Shown: positions 18,040 to 27,986 of the stretch, piece after piece
Layout: each line of letters starts with the position of its first letter
How positions within the stretch are numbered: position 1 is the first letter of the stretch
DNA from: Haemophilus paracuniculus
Lineage (GTDB): Bacteria; Pseudomonadota; Gammaproteobacteria; Enterobacterales; Pasteurellaceae
Direction of reading: 5' to 3'
NCBI RefSeq assembly: GCF_002015115.1
Contig: NZ_MUYA01000004.1
Coordinates: 317,951 to 373,698, forward strand
DNA: 55,748 nt
Made by a program: the position numbers and the translations under genes
Notes under the pieces: generated by a model
Told to the model about the DNA's origin: nothing
Databases searched by the model: none
The model's input: only the letters and a program-made list of their open reading frames with translations

Positions 18040-18333
18040 ATGTTCAATCCTAAAAATCTCGAATCTATCGCCCAACAACTTCACAACGCGTTGCCGCAAG
18101 GCTTAAAAAATGTCGGTAATGATTTAGAAGAAAAATTCAAACAGATCTTACAGGCTCAACTTGCCAAATTAGAAGTGGTTACCCGTGAAGAATTTGAGGT
18201 GCAATCGCAAGTGTTGCTTCGCACCCGTGAAAAACTGAACGAATTAGAAAAACGCCTAGACCAACTGACCGCTTGTCAAAATGAAAATTCCCAAAGCGGC
18301 AATTCCCAAAACGACAACCCACAAGGCGAATAA
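18040..18333 (+). CDS. ubiK: Ubiquinone biosynthesis accessory factor UbiK
   Basis: A 97-residue protein of the YqiC/UbiK family: an amphipathic N-terminal helix (LESIAQQLHNALPQGLKNVG) and a C-terminal coiled coil (about residues 50-80, LNELEKRLDQL). UbiK helps the UbiJ-organised complex of late ubiquinone synthesis. GGAG precedes ATG 18040, which decides against an upstream in-frame start. The last 17 residues are a low-complexity N/S/Q tail. Followed by pgi after 30 bp. Confidence 0.87.
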   Translation: MFNPKNLESIAQQLHNALPQGLKNVGNDLEEKFKQILQAQLAKLEVVTREEFEVQSQVLLRTREKLNELEKRLDQLTACQNENSQSGNSQNDNPQGE

Positions 18334-18351
18334 CCGATTTTTCAACTTTAA

Positions 18352-20004
<1,653 letters not shown>

Positions 20005-20017
20005 GCATTTTTGCTGT

Positions 20018-20057
20018 AGCAAGGGGTAGGATTTTTGCAGAAATCCCACCCCTTGTT
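20018..20057. terminator. Bidirectional terminator between pgi and ruvX
   Basis: Hairpin with arms CAAGGGGT-a-GGATTT and AAATCC-c-ACCCCTTG. The shape equals the inverted uptake-signal terminators elsewhere in the window but the core is CAAGGGGT instead of CAAGCGGT. Confidence 0.7.
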
Positions 20058-20062
20058 TCTCT

Positions 20063-20479
20063 CTATCCCTGATTTTCAAACCAACTTTCCAGAATTAAGC
20101 AGGCGGAAATTGAGTCGATTTTGTCTTTTTTGAGGGCTTTGTAGCCGCCGCGGGCGAAGATTTCGGATCTTGCTTCAACGGTGGTGAGGCGTTCATCGTG
20201 TAGGGCGGTGGGGATGTTGAAGCGTCCGTTGAGGCGGTTGGCGAATTTTTTTGCTCGTTGGGTGAGGGGCTGTTCTGTGCCGTCCATATTGAGGGGTAAG
20301 CCGATGACGAGTAGGTCGGGCTGCCACTCTTTGATCACTTTTTCGATCTGTTCCCATTGGGGAATGCCGTCTTGGGCTTTGAATGCGGGCAAGCCTTGTG
20401 CCGTGCCAGTAATGCTTTGCCCCACCGCACAGCCGATGCTGTTCGTGCCGAAATCAAAGGCGAGAATGGTTTGGCTCAT
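20063..20479 (-). CDS. ruvX: Holliday junction resolvase-like protein RuvX/YqgF
   Basis: The 138-residue RNase H-fold protein has the family start [16 protein letters not shown] with a catalytic aspartate, [12 protein letters not shown] near residue 57 and DERLTT near 96. The family is essential in E. coli and is tied to maturation of pre-16S rRNA 5' end. Its ATG overlaps the yqgE stop by one base (TAATG), so it is the coupled last gene of rsmE-yqgE-ruvX. Confidence 0.92.
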   Translation of the reverse strand: MSQTILAFDFGTNSIGCAVGQSITGTAQGLPAFKAQDGIPQWEQIEKVIKEWQPDLLVIGLPLNMDGTEQPLTQRAKKFANRLNGRFNIPTALHDERLTTVEARSEIFARGGYKALKKDKIDSISACLILESWFENQG

Positions 20480-21048
20480 TAGGCACGCCCCGCTTTGCCG
20501 AGAATGGCGGTAATGCCAAGTAGCTCGTTTGCTTCGTTCCAGCGGTCGAGGTAGCCCGTTTCAAACAGGATTTTTTCGCTACTTGGGGCGTAGATCCAGT
20601 CATTTCGGGCGATTTCCTGTTCCAGTTGGTCGTTTTTCCAAGTCGCACAACCTAGGCAGACGAGGAATTTTTCGGGGGCGGTTGGTGTGCCAAAGGTTTC
20701 CAAAATATCGCCTGAGGTAGTGAGGGAAATACGATCATCAATTGGGTAGCTATGCAGAAAAGGTTGATCGGTTTTGGTGTGCAGAATGAAGCCCCGATCT
20801 TGGCTGACTGGCCCGCCGCTCAATACCATTTGATCTTCCGTGTAGTTGCGTTGATTCGCCATTTGGAAATCCATTCGGGTCAGCAATTCCAATACGGAAA
20901 GGTCGGTCGGCGAGCTGATCATCAGCCCCATTACCCCCTGTTGCGAATGTTCGCAGATGTAAATCACTGAACGGGCGAAAAACTCATCGTCCATTTCGGG
21001 GGTAGCAATCAGAAATTTTCCTTGTAGGTTGGGGATTGTCGCTAACAT
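20479..21048 (-). CDS. yqgE: YqgE/AlgH family protein
   Basis: The 189-residue protein of unknown biochemical function belongs to UPF0301 ([20 protein letters not shown] start, [13 protein letters not shown] near 77, and [14 protein letters not shown]). ATG 21048 overlaps the rsmE stop by one base; the frame stays open far upstream inside rsmE, but that part is only shadow sequence. It is nearly always found beside ruvX and rsmE, as here. Confidence 0.9.
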   Translation of the reverse strand: MLATIPNLQGKFLIATPEMDDEFFARSVIYICEHSQQGVMGLMISSPTDLSVLELLTRMDFQMANQRNYTEDQMVLSGGPVSQDRGFILHTKTDQPFLHSYPIDDRISLTTSGDILETFGTPTAPEKFLVCLGCATWKNDQLEQEIARNDWIYAPSSEKILFETGYLDRWNEANELLGITAILGKAGRA

Positions 21049-21779
21049 TAGAGATCTCCAAAGCAAACTTGTAGGGCGGTAATCGCAGCGAGGGACGCCG
21101 TTTCGGTGCGAAGTACCCGCTTGCCGAGTAGCACTTCGGTAAAGCCCTCGCTTTCGGTCATTGCAATTTCTTCGGCGGACAGCCCGCCCTCTGAACCAAT
21201 CAATAATCGTACCCCTTGTGCTGGGATATTTGGCAGTTGGCGGATGCTGTATTTGGCACGGGGGTGCAGATTGAGTTTGAGCATTGCATCTTGCTCTTTG
21301 CACCAATCGGTCAGTTTCATTATCGGGCGGATTTCGGGGATCACATTTCGCCCGCACTGTTCGCAGGCGGCAATCGCAATTTTTTGCCATTGTTGCAGCT
21401 TTTTGTCTTGCCGTTCGCCGTCTAGTTTCACGCCACAACGTTCCGACCAAAGCGGGGTAATGGTGGTTACGCCCAATTCCACCGATTTTTGGATAGTAAA
21501 TTCCATTCGGTCGCCCCGTGAAATCACTTGCCCTAAGTGGATCGGCAGGTGGGATTCACGGTCGTCTAATTCGCTGGATAAAATTTCCGCCTCAATCTGT
21601 TTTTTCGACACGCTTTTTAGCACGGCGTGGAAAATGTGGTTTGAGCCATCAAACAGGGTGATTTGATCCCCTTGATTCATTCGCAATACACGCCCAACGT
21701 GGTTGGCGGCGTCTTCGCTAAGTTGGCAAATTGATTGCCCTTTCAAGGGTTCTGGGTGGTAAATTCGTGGGATTCGCAT
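21048..21779 (-). CDS. rsmE: 16S rRNA m3U1498 methyltransferase
   Basis: The 243-residue SPOUT methyltransferase methylates U1498 of 16S rRNA using S-adenosylmethionine. It starts [12 protein letters not shown], has a PUA-like N-terminal domain, and the knot signature [14 protein letters not shown] near residue 193 with [13 protein letters not shown] near 218. First gene of the coupled rsmE-yqgE-ruvX set; it begins only two bases before the stop codon of the upstream LysE-family gene, so both sets may share a transcript. Confidence 0.93.
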   Translation of the reverse strand: MRIPRIYHPEPLKGQSICQLSEDAANHVGRVLRMNQGDQITLFDGSNHIFHAVLKSVSKKQIEAEILSSELDDRESHLPIHLGQVISRGDRMEFTIQKSVELGVTTITPLWSERCGVKLDGERQDKKLQQWQKIAIAACEQCGRNVIPEIRPIMKLTDWCKEQDAMLKLNLHPRAKYSIRQLPNIPAQGVRLLIGSEGGLSAEEIAMTESEGFTEVLLGKRVLRTETASLAAITALQVCFGDL

Positions 21780-21780
21780 T

Positions 21781-22410
21781 TTAACCTGCCATAAGTTGAG
21801 ACACGCCGTTGTAAATCAGCGAGAGACCAAAAAAGATAAACACAATGCCCGCGAGATTATCCATATAACGGCTATGTTTGGCGTAAAACGCTCGCACGGG
21901 TTGGCGAGAGAATAATAGGGCGATCACGATGAAATAGAGCATACTTTCCGCCCCGATCAAAAATATCGCTAACAGGCTGTCGGAATAACCGCCGATAGCA
22001 GCGGCGTAGCCCGAAAACACACTACTGAAAAAGACCACCACTTTGGCGTTGCTGAGGTTGATCATCAGCCCTTCGAGGATACTTTTGAAAATCGGTTGAT
22101 CTTGATTTTCCTGAATTTTATCGCTTTTTAGCTGCACATTCTTGCGAATTTGCACCATTTTCCAGCCAGAATAGGCGAGATAGCTACCGCCAAGGCAGAT
22201 GATAATCCCCTGCACAAAGGGCAGATTTTTATTGATAAAGGTTAAGCCAAAAATCGCCATCGCCGCCCAAAAACAGACCCCAAGCCCGATCCCTACACTG
22301 CCAAAAATGGCGTTGCGGGTGGTGCTACTGGCGGCTTTGCGGCTAACGTAGAAGAAATCAGGACCAGGGCTAAGTAGCCCCATTAGATTAACAAATAAAA
22401 TCGTGAGCAT
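21781..22410 (-). CDS. LysE/RhtB-family amino acid exporter
   Basis: The 209-residue membrane protein has about six hydrophobic segments and the family signature near the N-terminus ([17 protein letters not shown]). It is closest in wording to RhtC, the threonine exporter of E. coli, but the substrate is not shown by the sequence. It ends the nusB-thiL-pgpA cluster, the same order as in H. influenzae, and its stop is followed within two bases by rsmE. Confidence 0.82.
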   Translation of the reverse strand: MLTILFVNLMGLLSPGPDFFYVSRKAASSTTRNAIFGSVGIGLGVCFWAAMAIFGLTFINKNLPFVQGIIICLGGSYLAYSGWKMVQIRKNVQLKSDKIQENQDQPIFKSILEGLMINLSNAKVVVFFSSVFSGYAAAIGGYSDSLLAIFLIGAESMLYFIVIALLFSRQPVRAFYAKHSRYMDNLAGIVFIFFGLSLIYNGVSQLMAG

Positions 22411-22419
22411 TGGCTTTCC

Positions 22420-22917
22420 TTAAATCAAAAAATAAAAATGTAGTAGGGCGAGGGCATAAAGGGCGGCGAGAATGTCGTCCAGCATAATGCCGAAGCCTCC
22501 GCTCACTTTTTCGTCCAGTTGGCGAATGGGGTAAGGTTTCCACACATCAAAATGTCGGAAGAATACAAAGGCGAGCAGGTAGCTCTGCCAGTTATATTCG
22601 GGCAAAGCACAAAACATCAGCCAAATCGCGACCATTTCGTCCCACACAATGCGACCGTCATCGTGCACGCCGAGATCGTGGCTGGTGCGTTCGCATAAAT
22701 AACAGCCCACCGCAAAGCCCACGAGGGTTAGCCCCACAAAAAGCAGAATGGAAGCGGTGAGATTCCATAAAATAATCGCGATCAACAAGCCTGCCAGCGT
22801 TCCCCAAGTGCCAGGGGCGGGTTTTAACAAGCCCGAGCCGAAGCCTGTGGCGAGCAAATGAATGGGGTTTTTGAGACTGATTTTAGGCTTAATTTGAGGG
22901 TTCAATTTTTCGTTCAT
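22420..22917 (-). CDS. pgpA: Phosphatidylglycerophosphatase A
   Basis: The 165-residue inner membrane enzyme dephosphorylates phosphatidylglycerophosphate to phosphatidylglycerol. Family features: ATGFGSGLLKPAPGTWGT near residue 29, HDDGRIVWDEMVAIW near 85, and KVSGGFGIMLDDILAAL near the C-terminus, with about three membrane helices. Its ATG overlaps the thiL stop by four bases (ATGA), giving coupled translation. Confidence 0.92.
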   Translation of the reverse strand: MNEKLNPQIKPKISLKNPIHLLATGFGSGLLKPAPGTWGTLAGLLIAIILWNLTASILLFVGLTLVGFAVGCYLCERTSHDLGVHDDGRIVWDEMVAIWLMFCALPEYNWQSYLLAFVFFRHFDVWKPYPIRQLDEKVSGGFGIMLDDILAALYALALLHFYFLI

Positions 22918-23888
22918 TTTGATGTTTGAAAATGGTCAAAGCCGATTTTGGTTGGCGGTGGCACGATTTGCCCTTGACGGCGTAGGGTTAGCCCTTGTTC
23001 CGCCGCCACAATCCGCCCGATACAGGTTGCTTTAATCCCCTGCGAACGTAGAAATTTTTCAAAATCCGACCGCTTGTGAGGTGCAATCGTAAAGCAAAGT
23101 TCGTAATCTTCGCCCCCCGTGAGGGCAAGCTGTTCCGCCTCAAATTGAGGGTTGCGAGCGAGCAAATGCGAGGAAAGGGGCAGATCCGCCAATTCAATTT
23201 CCGCCCCACAGCGGCTGCGTTTGAGAATATGCCCTAAATCGGCGAGCAAGCCGTCTGAAATATCAATCGCACATTGGGAAAAGGCTCGTAGGGCGATGCC
23301 AAGCTCAACCCGTGGGGTTGGGCGTAGGTGGCGGGCGATCAGCAAGCGGTCGGATGCCGTCAAATTTTCCGTTTGATTGAGTAATAACGCCAAGCCCGCC
23401 GCACTATCGCCCAGCGTGCCAGAGACGAAAATCCAATCCCCCTCTTGGGCTTGGTGGCGGAAAAGCCCTTGCTCGGCGGGTAAAATCCCTTGTGCGGTTA
23501 GGGTCAGCGACAAATGCCCTTTGGTAGTGTCACCGCCGATCAATGCCACATTATAACGATCTAAAATCGCAAACAGGCTTTGGCTAAATTCGGCGAGCCA
23601 TTGATGATTAACGTCGGGCAGGGTTAAGGCGAGGGAAATCCACGCAGGGGTTGCCCCCATTGCAGCGAGATCGCTCAAATTAACAGCGACACTTTTGTAG
23701 GCAAGATCCGCAGGGGTAATGTTCGGCAGAAAATGGGTGTCGCACACGAGGGTGTCGGTGCTGATCGCCAGCCGTTGATTGGGGGCGAGTTTGGTGATCG
23801 CACAATCATCGCCGATCGCCAGTTCAACCCCGTGAGAGCTTGTCGTTTTTCGGTCGAAATAGCGATAAATCAGATCAAATTCGCCCAC
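22914..23888 (-). CDS. thiL: Thiamine-monophosphate kinase
   Basis: The 324-residue enzyme phosphorylates thiamine phosphate to the active cofactor TPP. It shows GEFDLIYRYF at the start, the IGDDCAI nucleotide/metal site near residue 26, GGDTTKGHLSLT near 118 and AIDISDGLLADLGHI near 207. The start is a GTG at 23888, preceded by AAAGGGGGAAAT; this gives the family N-terminus. Between nusB and pgpA. Not linked to the thiB riboswitch. Confidence 0.93.
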   Translation of the reverse strand: MGEFDLIYRYFDRKTTSSHGVELAIGDDCAITKLAPNQRLAISTDTLVCDTHFLPNITPADLAYKSVAVNLSDLAAMGATPAWISLALTLPDVNHQWLAEFSQSLFAILDRYNVALIGGDTTKGHLSLTLTAQGILPAEQGLFRHQAQEGDWIFVSGTLGDSAAGLALLLNQTENLTASDRLLIARHLRPTPRVELGIALRAFSQCAIDISDGLLADLGHILKRSRCGAEIELADLPLSSHLLARNPQFEAEQLALTGGEDYELCFTIAPHKRSDFEKFLRSQGIKATCIGRIVAAEQGLTLRRQGQIVPPPTKIGFDHFQTSK

Positions 23889-23920
23889 ATTTCCCCCTTT
23901 ATCCCCTTGGTTTTTGGCGA

Positions 23921-24334
23921 TTATTTACGCCCTAAGCGTGGGGCGAGTTTGTCGAGTACGCCGTTGATATATTTGTGGCTATCGTCTGAGCCGAACACTT
24001 TCGCCACTTCGATCCCCTCGTTGATCACCACTTTGTACGGCACATCAAGTTCATAAATCAATTCGTAACCTGAAAGGCGTAAAATGGAACGCTCAATCGG
24101 ATCAACTTCATCAATCCCACGGTCGAGGCACGGGGTTAATTGTTCATCAATATCCGCCACATTTGCCACAACGCCACGCAATAATTTGCGGAAGTAAGGC
24201 GTATCAACGCCCTGCATATCTTGATCGGCAATAAAGGCGAGTTCCACTTCTTCAACACTATTTTGAGAAATATACCAAGAATAAATCGCTTGAACCGCAC
24301 ACTCTCTCGCTCGGCGGCGTGGGGAAACTTTCAT
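23921..24334 (-). CDS. nusB: Transcription antitermination factor NusB
   Basis: The 137-residue all-helical RNA-binding protein works with S10 (NusE) at boxA in ribosomal RNA operons. It starts [20 protein letters not shown] and ends with the conserved [17 protein letters not shown]. First gene of nusB-thiL-pgpA-exporter. A likely -10 (TACAAT on the minus strand, about 24394-24399) lies at the end of comE. Confidence 0.95.
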   Translation of the reverse strand: MKVSPRRRARECAVQAIYSWYISQNSVEEVELAFIADQDMQGVDTPYFRKLLRGVVANVADIDEQLTPCLDRGIDEVDPIERSILRLSGYELIYELDVPYKVVINEGIEVAKVFGSDDSHKYINGVLDKLAPRLGRK

Positions 24335-24413
24335 AAAACCTCGTTTGTAAAATTATCAAAAATCATACCGCTTGCACGGCAAAAAATAGTGGCGGATTGT
24401 AGCACAAATTCCC

Positions 24414-25742
24414 CTAATTTGGGCGAGATTTCTCGGTTTTTACCGCCACATCACTCGATTGCACCACATAAGGCGTAACGAAAATCACCAATTCCCGTTT
24501 GCTGATTTTATCGCGGCTTTGGCTGAATAGCCGTTTGATAAAGGGAATTGAGCCTAAGATCGGTACACGATCTTCGCCTTTCGCTGCAAGATGTTGAAAG
24601 ATCCCGCCCAAAACGATAGTTTCGCCGTGTTTGGCAAGCACTTGGGTGTTGAGTTCTTGTTTGTCGATTGTAATCAGGGGATTACCTGCGGAACTGGTAG
24701 GGTTGGGCGAATTTTGCGTTACCAGCAGATCCATTAAAATTTGGTTGTTTTGCGACAGTTGCGGGGTAACTTCCAAGCCCAGCACTGCCTCTTTAAATTC
24801 AATGTTCGCCACTTCCGATTTTTTGCTGTAAAGCACATAGGGAATTTCCGTGCCTTGCTTGATGCTGGCGGGTTTTTTGTTGGTGGTCAGCAGGCGAGGG
24901 CTGGCGATAATTTCGACACTATTTTCCTGTTCAAGGGCGGAAAGTTCCAAATCCAGCACGCGGCTGTTGAGGGTCGCCACTTGTAGCACCGCCGAAGCCG
25001 CATTATTAACGGGAAAATTGACGTTCAGATTATCCAAATTGGTGGCACTGTTGCCCTGCAAAGTGCCGCCGAAACGTTGGTGGTTCTCGCCTCTGCCGAG
25101 CATTCCCCACCGCACCCCAAGCTCTTGCAGATTTTCGCTGCTAATGGTAACGATGCGAGCCTCAATCGCAATTTGTGGGATCGGCTTATCCAGCTCTTTA
25201 ATCAGCTTTTGGATATTGGCGAGGGCGGTGGCACTATCCTTGATAATCAAGCTGTTACTGCGTTCATCAAAATGAAGATAGCCATTTTCAGACAGCACTT
25301 TGCCGTTACCTTTGGTTAAAGCGTCAATGATTTCTGAGGCTTTGGCGTGGTTAATTTTGATCGTTTTGGTGAGCAATTTCGGTTTTGCAGGCGTTTGTGC
25401 CTGCGTGCGAGCGGTCAGATTTTCGGAATTTTTGAGCCGAGCCGTGCTAACCGCTGGGCTTTTTTCCTCTTTTTGGTGGCTAACGTAGTAGATATTTTTC
25501 TGCTGGGAAGCATTGAGCTGATTGATTTTGGTAATGCTATTGAGGATCTGCTCAAAGTTGCTGTTTTCGATCCGCAGGGTGGTTTGGCTGTCGATTTTAT
25601 CCGCCAGCACAATATTTTTGCCCGTTTCTTCCGCCAAAAAGGAAAGCAGTTGGGCGGTGGGGGCGTTTTTGAGGGAAATCGAAAGTTCATTCGCCAATAG
25701 TGGTAGGGCGAATAAAGTGAGTAACCATAATCGTTTTTGCAT
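24414..25742 (-). CDS. comE: Competence secretin ComE (PilQ type)
   Basis: The 442-residue outer membrane secretin is the pore for type IV pili and DNA uptake. After a signal peptide (MQKRLWLLTLFALPLLA) come a secretin N0-like domain (residues about 20-75), a linker, an N1 domain near 125-190, and the secretin core with VEIIASPRLLTTNKKPA near 290 and VPILGSIPFIKRLFS near 395. It starts 9 bp after comD. In H. influenzae comF follows comE; here nusB follows instead. Confidence 0.92.
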   Translation of the reverse strand: MQKRLWLLTLFALPLLANELSISLKNAPTAQLLSFLAEETGKNIVLADKIDSQTTLRIENSNFEQILNSITKINQLNASQQKNIYYVSHQKEEKSPAVSTARLKNSENLTARTQAQTPAKPKLLTKTIKINHAKASEIIDALTKGNGKVLSENGYLHFDERSNSLIIKDSATALANIQKLIKELDKPIPQIAIEARIVTISSENLQELGVRWGMLGRGENHQRFGGTLQGNSATNLDNLNVNFPVNNAASAVLQVATLNSRVLDLELSALEQENSVEIIASPRLLTTNKKPASIKQGTEIPYVLYSKKSEVANIEFKEAVLGLEVTPQLSQNNQILMDLLVTQNSPNPTSSAGNPLITIDKQELNTQVLAKHGETIVLGGIFQHLAAKGEDRVPILGSIPFIKRLFSQSRDKISKRELVIFVTPYVVQSSDVAVKTEKSRPN

Positions 25743-25751
25743 TTTTCCCCC

Positions 25752-26153
25752 TTACAATTTTTCCATAAAAGTGAACGGTTGCTGGCAATTTTCGGTTTTT
25801 TGCCAGTCGATCCATTCCACTGATTTTAAATTGATCGATTTAATTTGTAGCGAGCCGAGCAGATCTTCTATTTTTAAATCCACCAGTTGCTGATTATCCG
25901 TTAAATAGAGAGCTTTAAATTGATCGCCATTTTTTAAAATGCCAACCAACTTTAATTTTTCCTTTTCAAAGGGAAAATGGGGTTGGTTTTCGCTTTTTTC
26001 CATATTGCAAGCGGTCGGATTTTTTGAAATTTCTTGCTGTTCGACTTTTGTCGTTTCGCTGGTTTTATTTGGTTCAGATTCGCCATAAAAAGGATCGGCA
26101 TAGCCAAATGAAATAAAGGAAAAAATCAAAATTAAATAATGTTTCATATTCAT
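25752..26153 (-). CDS. comD: Competence protein ComD (PilP type)
   Basis: The 133-residue protein has an N-terminal signal peptide (MNMKHYLILIFSFISFGYA) without an obvious lipobox, then a short charged linker and a small beta domain (LKLVGILKNGDQFKALYLTD near 68-87) of PilP type. In pilus machines PilP links the PilN/PilO pair to the secretin PilQ. Start overlaps the comC stop by four bases (ATGA). Confidence 0.85.
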   Translation of the reverse strand: MNMKHYLILIFSFISFGYADPFYGESEPNKTSETTKVEQQEISKNPTACNMEKSENQPHFPFEKEKLKLVGILKNGDQFKALYLTDNQQLVDLKIEDLLGSLQIKSINLKSVEWIDWQKTENCQQPFTFMEKL

Positions 26154-26665
26154 TGCGGCGTTACCATTAAATCTGTATTAAGTTGAATTAACCGATCTTG
26201 ATTCAGTTTCGTCAGCGTAATGCTTTTAAAGGAAAATAACGGCGATTGATTTAAGCCTTTTAATAGTTCGAGCAACGGCAAAAACCTTTGATTTGCAACG
26301 AGATTCACGCTTTTTTCTTCGGTTAAATTCCATTGTTGTGTTTCCAGTTGCATTTGATGTTTTGCTAATAATTGTTCAAGGGTTTGATTGATTTGGGTAA
26401 TCTGTTTATCGCTCACGTTGATTTGGCGAGCTTGTAAGGTTGCCAATAATTTTTGTTGTTGGCTGATTTCATCATTTAATTTCACCATTTCTTGCTGTTT
26501 ATTTCGCCACTCTTGTTGTAATTGAATAGAGCGAAAAAGTGGATAACTTACGATCAGCAAAGTAATAATGAGCATTATTCCCCAACGCCATTTTTGAATA
26601 AAATCAAGGCTAAGATGTAATGGGTGGTGGGGCTGTAAATAAAAAGATTGAAGCCATTTTTTCAT
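26150..26665 (-). CDS. comC: Competence protein ComC (PilO type)
   Basis: The 171-residue inner membrane protein has a short cytoplasmic N-terminus, one membrane helix (about residues 28-44), a coiled-coil region (about 50-90), and a C-terminal domain, the PilO layout. I chose ATG 26665 because GAGGAA lies seven bases before it at the comB stop; an in-frame ATG at 26686, overlapping comB by 20 bases, is the alternative (178 residues). Fourth-position role inferred from operon order. Confidence 0.8.
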   Translation of the reverse strand: MKKWLQSFYLQPHHPLHLSLDFIQKWRWGIMLIITLLIVSYPLFRSIQLQQEWRNKQQEMVKLNDEISQQQKLLATLQARQINVSDKQITQINQTLEQLLAKHQMQLETQQWNLTEEKSVNLVANQRFLPLLELLKGLNQSPLFSFKSITLTKLNQDRLIQLNTDLMVTPQ

Positions 26666-26666
26666 T

Positions 26667-27215
26667 TTATTCCTCACTGTTTTCATTGCCGTTTTCAGAA
26701 ACGGGAATTAAACGCAAACTAAATTCCGCCTTATATTTTTCCGAACTTTGCAGATAATCCATTTTGATCGTAAAGGCGGAAAATTGAGCCAAAACGTGCT
26801 GAAATTGCTCAAAATCCTGCTGTTTGGCATATTTGCCGATAAATTTTAGCTGGGGTTGAGCCTGTTCATTTTGGCTGATTTGAGCTACTTCCAACCCTGC
26901 GGATTGGGGCGGGATCTTTTGCAAGATCGCAATAAAATCGGCAATTTCCGTGCTGTTTAAGCCATTTTTGCCTAACGCCGTTTGGCTTTTTAATCGCTCA
27001 ATATGGCTCTGTTGTTGGTTGAATTTGGCTTTTTGAGCGGAAATTTCCTTTGCTAGCGGTTGGATTTCGGCAAATTTTTGGAAATTCAGCCAAATCAGAC
27101 CGCTTGCAAGGGCGATACTCAATAAAAGGCAAACTGCCAGTTGCCCCAAATGGCGTAGGTGCAGGCTCGCCCAGTCGCGGGCGAGGTGGTTGTTTAAATT
27201 GGATCGATATTCCAT
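26667..27215 (-). CDS. comB: Competence protein ComB (PilN type)
   Basis: The 182-residue protein has a PilN-like layout: N-terminal cytoplasmic peptide (MEYRSNLNNHLARDW), which in PilN docks onto PilM, one membrane helix (about residues 30-48), a coiled coil (55-80), and a periplasmic ferredoxin-like domain. It overlaps comA by 22 bases. Needed for DNA uptake by the competence pilus in H. influenzae. Confidence 0.83.
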   Translation of the reverse strand: MEYRSNLNNHLARDWASLHLRHLGQLAVCLLLSIALASGLIWLNFQKFAEIQPLAKEISAQKAKFNQQQSHIERLKSQTALGKNGLNSTEIADFIAILQKIPPQSAGLEVAQISQNEQAQPQLKFIGKYAKQQDFEQFQHVLAQFSAFTIKMDYLQSSEKYKAEFSLRLIPVSENGNENSEE

Positions 27216-27862
27216 ATACTTGCTCCCAGTGCCATATAGAAAAGAGTGTAATCAAGAACATCGCCGTCAGGGTCGGGGGTTGTACTTGGTCGCCAAGTGG
27301 CGTTGTCGAGGTTGGTATCAAAAATAATGCCGTCATTGGTAAATTGCACCACCTTATCTTTAATCAAATAGCGAGCATTGGGATCACGAGGGTTGCTATA
27401 TTCAATGCCTCGCAAAAACGAGTGCAGTTCGCAGTTCAAAACGGTGTCTTCATTGAGCATTAATTCATCGGCATAACTTTTGCGTAACGCGTTGCAATGC
27501 ACCCGTTGCAAGGGGTTGTTTTCAATCGGGACGGTTTCAAAATCGAGGTTGATTTCGCTTAATGGCAAGGGGATTTCCCGTTGCACGATTTGCACAATTT
27601 GCCCCAATACGATCCGTTGCGAATAGTGGCGAGGAACGCAGAAATTTTTTCGCCACACATATTGATAAGGCACGCAACGCACGAGGGTAAAGGGTTTACT
27701 GGTGTCCACCACTTCGTAGATAAAATCTTTGAACGAGTAGGGTTTGGTTCGCCATTCGATACTAAAATTGCCGTCATCGTTGATGATGATGCAATAATAT
27801 TCATCGTTCTCGCTTAATCCCACGAGGGTTTTGGCGGGGGTAATTGTGTTAAAAATAGACAT
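27194..27862 (-). CDS. comA: Competence protein ComA (PilM type)
   Basis: The 222-residue protein is the first gene of the comABCDE operon and corresponds by position to H. influenzae ComA, an actin-like PilM-type cytoplasmic protein that anchors the ComB/ComC pair. The primary sequence alone is only weakly informative, but the order, the sizes of the downstream genes, and divergence from ponA match H. influenzae exactly. GGAG precedes ATG 27862. Confidence 0.85.
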   Translation of the reverse strand: MSIFNTITPAKTLVGLSENDEYYCIIINDDGNFSIEWRTKPYSFKDFIYEVVDTSKPFTLVRCVPYQYVWRKNFCVPRHYSQRIVLGQIVQIVQREIPLPLSEINLDFETVPIENNPLQRVHCNALRKSYADELMLNEDTVLNCELHSFLRGIEYSNPRDPNARYLIKDKVVQFTNDGIIFDTNLDNATWRPSTTPDPDGDVLDYTLFYMALGASIWNIDPI

Positions 27863-27986
27863 TATTACTTCTCCTTTTTTGAATGTTGAGGATTAAAACT
27901 GTTTTTTGGTTTATACTTGCCGAAAATTTGATGTATATCTTGACGAGATTTTTTAAGTTCGTCATTCAGCAAAAGAGAATTTGTCG
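27863..27986. promoter_or_regulatory. Divergent comA/ponA promoter region
   Basis: In H. influenzae this gap holds the Sxy/CRP-S-dependent competence promoter. I find no clean CRP-S palindrome here. The one clear symmetry is TGACGA (27941-27946) with TCGTCA (27959-27964), 12 bases apart. A candidate weak site is TTGCCGAAAATTTGATG near 27917. Confidence 0.35.

Noticed and set aside
20479..21450. A 323-residue version of YqgE starting inside rsmE
   Set aside because: The added N-terminus is rsmE shadow sequence; ATG 21048 gives the family start and a one-base overlap with the rsmE stop.
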